Shown here one piece after another: positions 7,552 to 12,989 of a stretch of DNA of 18,711 bases. A model generated the notes under the pieces. The model saw nothing but the letters and a program-made list of their open reading frames with translations, searched no databases and was not told the origin of the DNA. This DNA is from an uncultured Mucispirillum sp. (GTDB taxonomy: Bacteria; Chrysiogenota; Deferribacteres; Deferribacterales; Mucispirillaceae): positions 1 through 18,711 of the forward strand of contig CAMEZN010000002.1 of the NCBI GenBank assembly GCA_945947845.1. The letters are read 5' to 3'. How positions within the stretch are numbered: position 1 is the first letter of the stretch; every line of letters starts with the position of its first letter. Both the position numbers and the translations under genes were made by a program.

Positions 7552-7746
7552 TTAAATCTTTCTAAACATTTCTAAAAAAGTTTCTTCATCTAAATATAAC
7601 CACTCATCACTATCTGTATCTTCATACTTAAATAAGTATATTTTATTTTCTATGTCTTCAAATGCTTCAATAGCAAATAGTGCAACGATAATAACTCTTT
7701 CACTATATTTAGATTGCCATTTTTCTGTTTCTATTACTAATGCCAT
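7552..7746 (-). CDS. Small acidic unknown early protein, 64 aa
   Basis: The product starts MALVIETEKWQSKYSERVII and is rich in acidic and aromatic residues. The ATG has an AAGGGGG site about six bases upstream. It sits 10 bp after the antirepressor-like gene in the same direction. No domain is recognised; the strong acidity could suggest DNA mimicry, but there is no direct evidence for this. Confidence 0.72.
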   Translation of the reverse strand: MALVIETEKWQSKYSERVIIVALFAIEAFEDIENKIYLFKYEDTDSDEWLYLDEETFLEMFRKI

Positions 7747-7756
7747 CTTTACCCCC

Positions 7757-8290
7757 TTAATTTAATATGCCTGCACTGATAAAATCTTTTTCTATTCTGC
7801 GGACACTATCAGCAGATATATTAAACATTTTACCAATACCTTTTTTAGCAAACCCAATACTTAAAAGTAGTTTTATGCTTTCAATATCAGCAGTATCCAG
7901 TTTTAAATTTCTAAACCTTTTATTTAGTTTTTCTGATATTTCAAAGCCTGCAATTTTTTCTTTTTTTAATGCTTCAAGCCTTTTTTGTTTTAAAAGGTTT
8001 GCAAGTTCTGCTCTAAATTTTTTTGCTTTATCAGTATTAGCAAGCATACTTATTATGTATATGCCTTCTTCTGTAAAAACCCTTACTTCTCTAGCTTTTC
8101 CGTCAACTGTGGACAATTTGACCATGGTTGAAAAACTATCCAATTCTTCTTTATTTCTATGGTATATTTTAAATATAGAATCTTTTGGTGCAGCATATCC
8201 TAATGCTCTGCCAATGCTTTCTGCTGTCATACATATTATGTTATCATACATAATAATGTCTTTTTCTTTTATTAAGTTTAATTCACTCAT
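7757..8290 (-). CDS. BRO-N antirepressor-like protein with C-terminal HTH
   Basis: The 177-aa product has an N-terminal region of the BRO-N/phage antirepressor type: ESIGRALGYAAPKDSIFKIY (about 24-43), then the conserved REVRVFTEEGIYIISMLANT (67-86) and a basic helical segment. A short C-terminal region (about 138-170, LLSIGFAKKGIGKMFNISAD) looks like a helix-turn-helix. Proteins of this kind regulate phage lysis-lysogeny choice, often by countering a repressor. The start codon overlaps the stop of the preceding Ner-like gene (TAATG), so it is the second gene of the early operon. Confidence 0.78.
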   Translation of the reverse strand: MSELNLIKEKDIIMYDNIICMTAESIGRALGYAAPKDSIFKIYHRNKEELDSFSTMVKLSTVDGKAREVRVFTEEGIYIISMLANTDKAKKFRAELANLLKQKRLEALKKEKIAGFEISEKLNKRFRNLKLDTADIESIKLLLSIGFAKKGIGKMFNISADSVRRIEKDFISAGILN

Positions 8291-8517
8291 TATATCACCC
8301 CTTCTAACATAGATTTTACTTCTTCATCTGTTTTAAATGTTTGCGGGAACTGATACCCTGTAAGCTGGGTGATAGCTTTTTCCACCTTTGCACTTCTATC
8401 TCTGCCAGCTATTACATTATTGACTATTGTGCAGCTTACATTTAGAGCTTTTGCAATAGACTTTTGAGAGATTGCTTTTTCTTTTAAAAGCTTTTGAATG
8501 GTTTCTTTTTGTGTCAT
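8290..8517 (-). CDS. Ner-like small HTH regulator, first early gene
   Basis: This 75-aa protein has a helix-turn-helix at about residues 16-40 (ISQKSIAKALNVSCTIVNNV). It is the first gene downstream of the early promoter, divergent from the XRE repressor, which is the position and size of Mu Ner, a Cro-like regulator that turns down early transcription. The frame opens at an ATG at 8529, but that codon is part of the GGAGG ribosome site for the ATG at 8517, which I take as the start. Sequence similarity to Mu Ner itself is not obvious, so the label is by position and fold. Confidence 0.75.
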   Translation of the reverse strand: MTQKETIQKLLKEKAISQKSIAKALNVSCTIVNNVIAGRDRSAKVEKAITQLTGYQFPQTFKTDEEVKSMLEGVI

Positions 8518-8655
8518 ATTTTCCTCCATTTATTTTATAAAACAGGCAAAAAGCCTTGTTTTTTCTTGCTATTTAGTAAAAAGTTTAGTATAATATTATG
8601 TTAATAAATATTTAATAAAATGCTTATAAATAGCTTTTTATTTAACTTGATAAAT

Positions 8656-8685
8656 ATAATATACACGAAAAACCGTGTAAGTCAA
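8656..8685 (-). promoter_or_regulatory. Early promoter driving the leftward operon
   Basis: On the minus strand TTGACT (8685-8680) and TATTAT (8661-8656) form -35 and -10 boxes with an 18-bp spacer. The spacer is exactly the palindromic operator TACACGGTTTTTCGTGTA, so repressor bound there would block RNA polymerase. The predicted transcript would start near 8649 and reach the Ner-like gene after a leader of about 130 bases. Box matches are seen directly; activity is inferred. Confidence 0.7.
8662..8679. promoter_or_regulatory. Operator 1 (TACAC-N8-GTGTA)
   Basis: The perfect palindrome TACACGAAAAACCGTGTA has 6-bp arms and totals 18 bp. It lies between the -35 and -10 boxes of the leftward early promoter. 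The centre of the second site of the same design is 31 bp away, about three helical turns. It is the likely target of the XRE repressor and/or the Ner-like protein. Confidence 0.72.
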
Positions 8686-8692
8686 GTACAAA

Positions 8693-8710
8693 TACACTAT
8701 TTTTTGTGTA
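8693..8710. promoter_or_regulatory. Operator 2 (TACAC-N8-GTGTA)
   Basis: TACACTATTTTTTGTGTA repeats the outer TACAC...GTGTA arms and 18-bp length of operator 1 with a different centre. It lies 33 bp upstream of the repressor ATG and could mediate autoregulation of the repressor gene or cooperative binding with operator 1. Confidence 0.68.
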
Positions 8711-8742
8711 TTTTTTAAAAAATATATTAAGGATTTAAAAAA

Positions 8743-9102
8743 ATGAATATACATCAAAGATTTAAATTAATTAGAAAAGAATTAAAAATGACACAAACAG
8801 AGTTTGGTAAAAAAATTGGTAAAAAATTAAGAACAATACAAGATTACGAATATGAAAAAGCAACTATTACTGACGGCGTTCTTTTAACTTTACAAGAAAA
8901 ATTTAATGTAAATATAGATTGGATGCGGACAGGTCAAGGTGAGATGTTTTTAAATAATGATAAGAAAAACAATAAGAATAATAGATATGACTTTTTATTA
9001 AAAATGCTTGATGATTTTTCTGATGAAGAATTAGCAACAATTATAAAAACAACACAAGCAATGGTTGATAAAAAGAATAATAAAATAGAAAATGCAGGGT
9101 AA
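8743..9102 (+). CDS. XRE-family phage repressor
   Basis: The 119-aa product has an HTH_XRE domain at about residues 5-60 (RFKLIRKELKMTQTEFGKKI). The phrase NIDWMRTGQGEMF (57-69) follows, which is typical of phage CI-type repressors just after the DNA-binding domain. The rest is a short helical tail for oligomerisation (about 80-110). There is no S24/LexA-like peptidase domain, so RecA-driven self-cleavage is unlikely and induction must work another way, perhaps through the BRO-N protein. The ATG is preceded by AAGG about nine bases upstream. It is transcribed away from the early operon across the two-operator region. Confidence 0.85.
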   Translation: MNIHQRFKLIRKELKMTQTEFGKKIGKKLRTIQDYEYEKATITDGVLLTLQEKFNVNIDWMRTGQGEMFLNNDKKNNKNNRYDFLLKMLDDFSDEELATIIKTTQAMVDKKNNKIENAG

Positions 9103-9114
9103 AGGAGGTTCGTT

Positions 9115-9552
9115 ATGGATGAACTTGAATATTTTAGTAAAGAAGAAAAAATTGAATATGGCATATTAGTATTTACTATTCATAATATTACACAAGATGC
9201 TTTATTGTGGAATGAATTACATAATAATATGATACGTGAGTTTCATGGAATTAAATTTACAAAAGAACCACCAAAAGATATAAAAGAGCACTATATAACC
9301 CATGATAATATGGTATATATTGAATATAATACTAAATATACAAATAAAAGTTTATTTGATTTTTATATAGAAAGTGTTATTAATGATACATTTCATAATT
9401 GTTCTCTTAATATTGTAGAATATGATTCAAAAACTAAAATTGATATAACTATATGTATTCATGGAGAGATACTTAATTATACAATTAATTTTAAAAGAGG
9501 TAATATTCCTTGGAAATTACCTGTTGATAAACCAGAATTATTACAGTATTGA
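9115..9552 (+). CDS. Unknown AT-rich cargo protein, 145 aa
   Basis: The ATG has a strong AAAGGAGG site and lies 12 bp after the repressor stop, so the gene is probably expressed from the prophage together with the repressor. The product (MDELEYFSKEEKIEYGILVF...) appears alpha/beta and soluble, with many Y, N and I codons from very AT-rich DNA. No domain is recognised. It is followed by a second unknown gene in another frame. Position in the repressor operon is typical of superinfection-exclusion or defence genes; that role is inference. Confidence 0.78.
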   Translation: MDELEYFSKEEKIEYGILVFTIHNITQDALLWNELHNNMIREFHGIKFTKEPPKDIKEHYITHDNMVYIEYNTKYTNKSLFDFYIESVINDTFHNCSLNIVEYDSKTKIDITICIHGEILNYTINFKRGNIPWKLPVDKPELLQY

Positions 9553-9559
9553 AAATCAT

Positions 9560-10171
9560 ATGGCAGATATAGTAAAAAAAGAAAGATTTAAGATTAATAA
9601 TGTAGAGCAAGTAACAGCAGTTGTTTTAAAATATGATATAGCTCCATTTACTTTTGTATTTTTAAATCCGCGTTCTCAAAATTGGAAATATGTAAAAGAA
9701 TTATGTGAAACCAAAGGTAAAGTTGTATATGATAATAATGCATATATAGTATTTTTTAATAATACAATTGAACATATAACAATCATAAAAGGTATTATTG
9801 ATATTGTTCGTGGCTGGTCTACTGTATATTTTTTTGTAAATCATATATACCAAGATATTCATAATACAGAATGGATAACATGCTATTATTATTCAAATCA
9901 AGCAGATAATATAGATAGTTATTGTATTGGGGTAGATAGTTATAAATGTATGATTATACCGTGTAAGTTATTAGTTGGTTGGACTCATTTATTAAAAAAA
10001 TATCATCCGACATCATATAAAGAGCAACTACAAGCATTATCGATAAAAAAATGTAATTTATGCCCTAATTTTGATATAAATAAATTTTCTATATACAAAG
10101 AAGATGAAGATGAAGAAGATGAAGAAGATAAAGTTAGAAGAAGTTTTTGGAAAAGAATATTTGGTTTTTAA
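9560..10171 (+). CDS. Unknown AT-rich cargo protein with acidic linker and aromatic-basic tail
   Basis: From the ATG at 9560 the product is 203 aa; the frame is open back to 9461, but that part overlaps the previous gene. There is no clear ribosome site, so coupling to the upstream gene is likely. The body is rich in aromatic residues (WSTVYFFVNHIYQDI, WITCYYYSNQ). A CNLC pair lies near residues 161-164. The C-terminus has an acidic run (KEDEDEEDEEDK) followed by RRSFWKRIFGF, a short basic and aromatic segment that could form an amphipathic membrane-binding helix. No family is recognised. It may work with the 145-aa protein. Confidence 0.72.
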   Translation: MADIVKKERFKINNVEQVTAVVLKYDIAPFTFVFLNPRSQNWKYVKELCETKGKVVYDNNAYIVFFNNTIEHITIIKGIIDIVRGWSTVYFFVNHIYQDIHNTEWITCYYYSNQADNIDSYCIGVDSYKCMIIPCKLLVGWTHLLKKYHPTSYKEQLQALSIKKCNLCPNFDINKFSIYKEDEDEEDEEDKVRRSFWKRIFGF

Positions 10172-10180
10172 GACTAATTT

Positions 10181-10200
10181 TGCAGGGCTTTCGCCCTGCA
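10181..10200 (+). terminator. Hairpin after the cargo pair, possible weak terminator
   Basis: A perfect 8-bp stem TGCAGGGC/GCCCTGCA with loop TTTC lies 9 bp after the stop of the 203-aa gene. No T run follows, so termination would be weak or factor-dependent. A second inverted repeat follows closely at 10215-10247. Confidence 0.4.
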
Positions 10201-10214
10201 TCTGTAAAGGAAAT

Positions 10215-10250
10215 TTTAAAATGATATTTAAAAATAATCATTTTAAATAA
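10215..10250 (+). promoter_or_regulatory. Inverted repeat with a possible 9-codon leader ORF
   Basis: Arms TTTAAAATGAT (10215-10225) and ATCATTTTAAA (10237-10247) form an 11-bp repeat. A tiny frame, ATG at 10221 to TAA at 10250, coding MIFKNNHFK, lies inside it, with AAAGGA upstream. This may be an AT-rich operator, an RNA hairpin or a leader peptide. Confidence 0.3.
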
Positions 10251-10294
10251 GATATGCTGTTTTTATTAAAAAGTAAATAAAAAAGGAGTGAGTT

Positions 10295-10435
10295 ATGAGT
10301 AATCAAACTAACAATCAAAATAAAAATAAGCAATATAGCAACCCTGTTGTTGCTTATGACAGCCCAATGGGCACACATATTCCACCAAAACAAACAAATA
10401 CTAATACAAAAACTAAACCACAGCCTAAAAAATAG
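10295..10435 (+). CDS. Small Asn/Lys/Pro-rich protein, 46 aa
   Basis: The ATG has a GGAGTGAGTT ribosome region about seven bases upstream. The product starts MSNQTNNQNKNKQYSNPVVA and ends KTKPQPKK, a low-complexity, probably disordered, hydrophilic protein. It is in line with the membrane protein gene that follows 56 bp later, and both have near-identical ribosome sites (AAAAAGGAGTG), which supports real translation. Function unknown. Confidence 0.6.
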   Translation: MSNQTNNQNKNKQYSNPVVAYDSPMGTHIPPKQTNTNTKTKPQPKK

Positions 10436-10491
10436 AAATAATATTGACTATAAGCATATATTTTATATATATTATATAAAAAGGAGTGCTT

Positions 10492-10926
10492 ATGAGTCAG
10501 AAAAAATTACAAGAATATTATAAAGATGTTGATACGTATAATAGCTTATTAAATAGCAGTGTATCATTATTTTTTAAATCAATTTTAACTTACAGCATAG
10601 CTGCACTTGGTTTATTTTTTACTTTGCTTATTCAGTTTTTTAAAGATAGGCAGATAACTGATAATATAATAAACGATGTATTTATTGCGGTATTACTATT
10701 GTCTGTGTGTATTGTGTTTATATTTGCTGCGATGCTTGTAGACCAAAAATCAATAAGTTATTCATTATATATGTCAAAACAGTATTATCTTTATGCAGAT
10801 AATAATTTAACAAATCGCTGGGTATATGTATTTTATATAGCAGAAGTTTTGGTATTATTATTGGCTATTACAGCTACTATTTTTATGGCAAAAGTATATA
10901 TGAGTTTACTTGTATATAATATGTAA
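10492..10926 (+). CDS. Cargo membrane protein, three predicted TM segments
   Basis: From the ATG at 10492 (GGAG five bases upstream) the product is 144 aa. Hydrophobic stretches at about 29-50, 63-83 and 112-134 predict three inner-membrane helices; the N-terminal 28 residues are hydrophilic and likely helical. No family is recognised. Its place at the end of the lysogeny block, before two terminators, suits a superinfection-exclusion or abortive-infection membrane component, but this is inferred from position. A three-helix cargo membrane protein is unlikely to be the main holin because it lies outside the lysis operon. Confidence 0.75.
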   Translation: MSQKKLQEYYKDVDTYNSLLNSSVSLFFKSILTYSIAALGLFFTLLIQFFKDRQITDNIINDVFIAVLLLSVCIVFIFAAMLVDQKSISYSLYMSKQYYLYADNNLTNRWVYVFYIAEVLVLLLAITATIFMAKVYMSLLVYNM

Positions 10927-10927
10927 T

Positions 10928-10981
10928 AAGCAGGGTTATTCCCTGCTTTTGTTTTACCCTGCTAAACAGCAGGGTTTTTTA
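10928..10981 (+). terminator. Two tandem intrinsic terminators
   Basis: The first has stem AGCAGGG/CCCTGCT with loop TTATT and then TTTGTTTT (10928-10955). The second has an 8-bp stem ACCCTGCT/AGCAGGGT with loop AAAC and then TTTTTA (10956-10981). Both read on the plus strand right after the membrane protein stop, so the repressor/cargo transcript is insulated from the late genes. Confidence 0.85.
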
Positions 10982-11152
10982 TTGCCCTTTTTTAGCTATA
11001 CATCATTCTCACCTATTTTTCACAAGTATTTCTTAGAAACACTTATAAAAAATATTTCAACTTAATTATTTAAGTAAAATAATTTATTTAAGTGCTTGCT
11101 GTATTTTCTTTTAATTATCTTACATATATTGCCAATATAAAATAATTCAGGC
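10982..11152. promoter_or_regulatory. Gene-free AT-rich region, possible late promoter
   Basis: No gene is visible. A direct repeat TTATTTAAGT occurs at 11066-11075 and 11084-11093, 18 bp apart, the first copy within the palindrome ACTTAA-N4-TTAAGT. A -10-like TATAAA lies near 11137 without a fitting -35 box, as expected for an activator-dependent late promoter. Mu late promoters need the activator C. No activator gene is seen here, so this is tentative. Confidence 0.35.
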
Positions 11153-11303
11153 TTAGGGGAGCGATTTTTGCGACGCAAGCATTTCCCGACTGAATAAGGA
11201 GGAATCAGAAATGCGTAGCTGGACCGAGCCGTCGCTTGCGTAAGTGCAGAAGCATTTACTGCGACTAAACGTGATTTAAAAAATTCAAGGATGAATTTTT
11301 TAA
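11153..11303 (+). repeat. GGA-hairpin element, copy A (long form, before endolysin)
   Basis: This is the most complete copy. The 5' module starts TTAGGGGAGCG, then GCGACGCAAGC, then a stem GCATTT/AAATGC (11179-11184 with 11209-11214), then AGCTGGA (11217-11223). The 3' module has CCGTCGCTTGCGTAAG (11229-11244), identical to copy C. A middle stem AGTGCAG with CTGC-G-ACT (11243-11266) follows. Then come CGTGATTT and a perfect 12-bp hairpin with arms TTAAAAAATTCA and TGAATTTTTTAA around loop AGGA (11276-11303). ACGCAAGC in the 5' module can also pair with GCTTGCGT in the 3' module. It ends 13 bp before the endolysin ATG. Confidence 0.75.
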
Positions 11304-11316
11304 TAAAGGATAATAT

Positions 11317-11682
11317 ATGGGACTTTCAAAAACAAGTATTCAGAAATTAGAAACATGTCATAGTGATTTAAAACGGCTTATTTATGCTGTAGCGAGTGAA
11401 GAAAAATGCGCTGTTATTTGCGGCTTTCGTGGCAGATATGAGCAGGAAAAAGCATATAAAGAAGGCAAAAGTAAAGCCCGCTTTGGGCAGTCTAAGCATA
11501 ATTTTAAGCCTTCGCTGGCGGTGGACGTGGTGCCACTGCCTCTTAATTGGAATGATATTTCAGCTTTTGAACGTTTAGGTGAAGCTGTTATGAAAAAAGC
11601 TGATGAATTAAACATAAAAATCAAATGGGGCAGAGATTTTACTAATCTTAAAGACTACCCACATTTTGAATTAGCAGATTAA
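11317..11682 (+). CDS. Endolysin, M15-family L,D-/D,D-peptidase
   Basis: The 121-aa product fits the M15 (VanY/Ply500-like) peptidase fold that cuts peptidoglycan cross-links for cell lysis. The zinc ligands are visible: H61 and D70 in SKHNFKPSLAVDVVP, and H116 in DYPHFEL. An upstream R-rich motif (CGFRGRYEQEKAY) matches the usual GxRs..QQ region. There is no signal peptide, so release depends on a holin. AAAGGA lies seven bases before the ATG, at the edge of the palindromic element. It is the first gene of the lysis module and is separated from the next gene by a second structured region. Confidence 0.9.
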   Translation: MGLSKTSIQKLETCHSDLKRLIYAVASEEKCAVICGFRGRYEQEKAYKEGKSKARFGQSKHNFKPSLAVDVVPLPLNWNDISAFERLGEAVMKKADELNIKIKWGRDFTNLKDYPHFELAD

Positions 11683-11905
11683 GGGGGAGCGAAGCGACGC
11701 AAGGTCGTTCCAACGAGTAGGCAGGAATTAAACGACCGCAGCTGGAGAAAATCTTCGTTCCTTGCCCTAAAAAATTTCTGTTTCCGCCCTATTCGGTTGG
11801 GAAATTATTTAGGGCTATATCCCCCTTGATTGCAAAAATTTTTACTTCGTCCAGTAAAAATTTTCATAGGGATAAAATTATGGGCAAAGCCCAGTAATTT
11901 TATAA
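11681..11905 (+). repeat. Large structured intergenic region (element B)
   Basis: This 225-bp gene-free region begins at the endolysin stop codon. Its 5' part (AAGGGGGAGCG, GCGACGCAAGG, stem GGTCGTT/AACGACC at 11703-11709 and 11731-11737, AGCTGGA at 11740) matches the 5' module of the element before the endolysin. The 3' part is different. It has a 15-bp stem with one mismatch (GCCCTAAA.. 11764-11778 with 11801-11815). A 12-bp hairpin has arms AAAATTTTTACT and AGTAAAAATTTT (11835-11864). A 14-bp hairpin with one bulge covers 11872-11903. AAGGGGGA (11681-11688) and TCCCCCTT (11820-11827) can close the whole. No coding frame is supported. Confidence 0.72.
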
Positions 11906-11939
11906 TAGAGCAAATAAAATATTAAAAGGAGTATAAATA

Positions 11940-12332
11940 ATGCTTGTTTATAAAAACATTCAGAAAAAAACAGACGGAAGTTATGTATTAGAGAAAAATG
12001 GTATGCCGTATCATATACCAAATACTGGCGAGTTTGCAGAAGAATATGAGTTTATTAATAAATATGCAGAAGCATATCCAGAAGAAGTAACAGAATATCA
12101 AGAGCCTGTTTTTGAACAGGCACCAGTTGATGAACGCCTGGTGCGTCTTGCTGCCCTTGAAAAAGAAAGTAATGAGCTTTCTCAAGATATTTTGGCAGAA
12201 ATTGCAACTGATGAAGATAAAGCACGCTTTAAAGAAGTGCGTAATGAAATTAAAGCAATTAAAGCAGAATTAGAAGCAGAAAAAACTGCTGCCACATTAG
12301 AAGAAATACCAGCTGTGGCAGATAATGAGTAG
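11940..12332 (+). CDS. Unknown phage protein, 130 aa
   Basis: The product starts MLVYKNIQKKTDGSYVLEKN and reads as a small N-terminal domain, an acidic middle part, and a C-terminal helix (about 75-118, KARFKEVRNEIKAIKAELEA) that is probably a coiled coil. No family is recognised. AAAAGGAG lies about nine bases before the ATG. It overlaps the i-spanin-like gene (ATG at 12325), so it is part of the lysis operon by position, but its role is unknown. Confidence 0.75.
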   Translation: MLVYKNIQKKTDGSYVLEKNGMPYHIPNTGEFAEEYEFINKYAEAYPEEVTEYQEPVFEQAPVDERLVRLAALEKESNELSQDILAEIATDEDKARFKEVRNEIKAIKAELEAEKTAATLEEIPAVADNE

Positions 12333-12795
12333 GCTTAAAATGAGTATTACATCACTTAGTAAATACTTAATACTGTTTCTTTTTACTGTGCTGATTGTGC
12401 TTTCTATCTTATTTGCTATCAGCAGTGCAGAAAATAAAGCCCTGCAAAAAGCTAATGCAGTATTAAAAGAGCAAATCGCATTAAGAGATACAGCAATTAA
12501 TGAAGTTGATAAAAATATTAAAAGCCTACAGCTGCAGGTAGCAGAAGCTGAGCAAATATGTAACGAACGGTTAAAAGCAAGAAATGATGTGCTATTACTT
12601 TTAAAAAATAAAGATTCACCAGCAGTCATTCGTCCTGCCGCCTCCTTAAATAAAGAGCAGGCAAAAAATGGGGCAGTTTCTGTCCCATTTAACACAAGGG
12701 GGATTATGGATTATGAAAAAAGTAATATTGTTATTGATAGTATTAATTCTTACTGGGTGCGCTACATCGCACAGTCAAGTAATAGTAAAAAATAG
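12325..12795 (+). CDS. Inner-membrane spanin (Rz-like)
   Basis: The 156-aa product has one N-terminal membrane anchor (about 14-34, YLILFLFTVLIVLSILFAI) followed by a long periplasmic coiled coil (about 36-95, NKALQKANAVLKEQIALRDT). This is the layout of Rz i-spanins, which join an outer-membrane lipoprotein and fuse the two membranes in the last lysis step. The next gene, a small lipoprotein, starts inside it in another frame, as in Rz/Rz1 pairs. It overlaps the previous gene; an ATG at 12340 is an alternative start. Confidence 0.8.
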   Translation: MSRLKMSITSLSKYLILFLFTVLIVLSILFAISSAENKALQKANAVLKEQIALRDTAINEVDKNIKSLQLQVAEAEQICNERLKARNDVLLLLKNKDSPAVIRPAASLNKEQAKNGAVSVPFNTRGIMDYEKSNIVIDSINSYWVRYIAQSSNSKK

Positions 12796-12955
12796 AATAT
12801 GTAATGTGCCAGCTAGGGTGGAGTTGCAGGCATTAGATAACTCCACCCACCTGGCAAGTAAAAAAAATGCAGCAATATTAATGCTGAATATTGCTGATTT
12901 GGTGGCGTATATTAAAAGTTTAGAAGCTGCCATAAAATGTTATGAAAAGCAATAA
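12713..12955 (+). CDS. Outer-membrane spanin lipoprotein (Rz1-like)
   Basis: The 80-aa product starts MKKVILLLIVLILTGC, a signal peptide with the lipobox LTGC, so C16 should be lipidated and the protein sent to the outer membrane. The start lies inside the i-spanin gene in the +1 frame and the gene runs on past it, the overlapped Rz/Rz1 arrangement. GGGGG lies about ten bases before the ATG. The frame is open further upstream, but that part would put 15 residues before the signal peptide. Confidence 0.8.
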   Translation: MKKVILLLIVLILTGCATSHSQVIVKNRICNVPARVELQALDNSTHLASKKNAAILMLNIADLVAYIKSLEAAIKCYEKQ

Positions 12956-12989
12956 TCTTTTTTATTTTTTAAAAACAGGAGAAATATAA

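Noticed and set aside
7767..8312. Plus-strand 181-codon open frame opposite the BRO-N gene
   Set aside because: It mirrors the antirepressor-like gene, lacks a ribosome site and has the hydrophobic bias of an antisense frame.
9115..10171. Single gene broken by a frameshift (145-aa and 203-aa frames)
   Set aside because: The upstream gene has its own strong ribosome site and a natural stop, and the two products show no sign of being one known domain. I keep them as two genes, though a frameshift cannot be excluded without relatives.
10215..10250. Nine-codon leader peptide as a real gene
   Set aside because: The tiny frame lies inside an inverted repeat of AT-rich DNA and could arise by chance; kept only as a low-confidence regulatory feature.
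4236..11905. CRISPR array
   Set aside because: The repeats are far apart, differ in sequence, are on both strands and lack regular spacers; no Cas gene is present.
11153..11905. Known riboswitch such as c-di-GMP-I
   Set aside because: Some short strings (GACGCAAG) recall a GEMM riboswitch, but the rest of its conserved core is missing and the shared folds do not match it.
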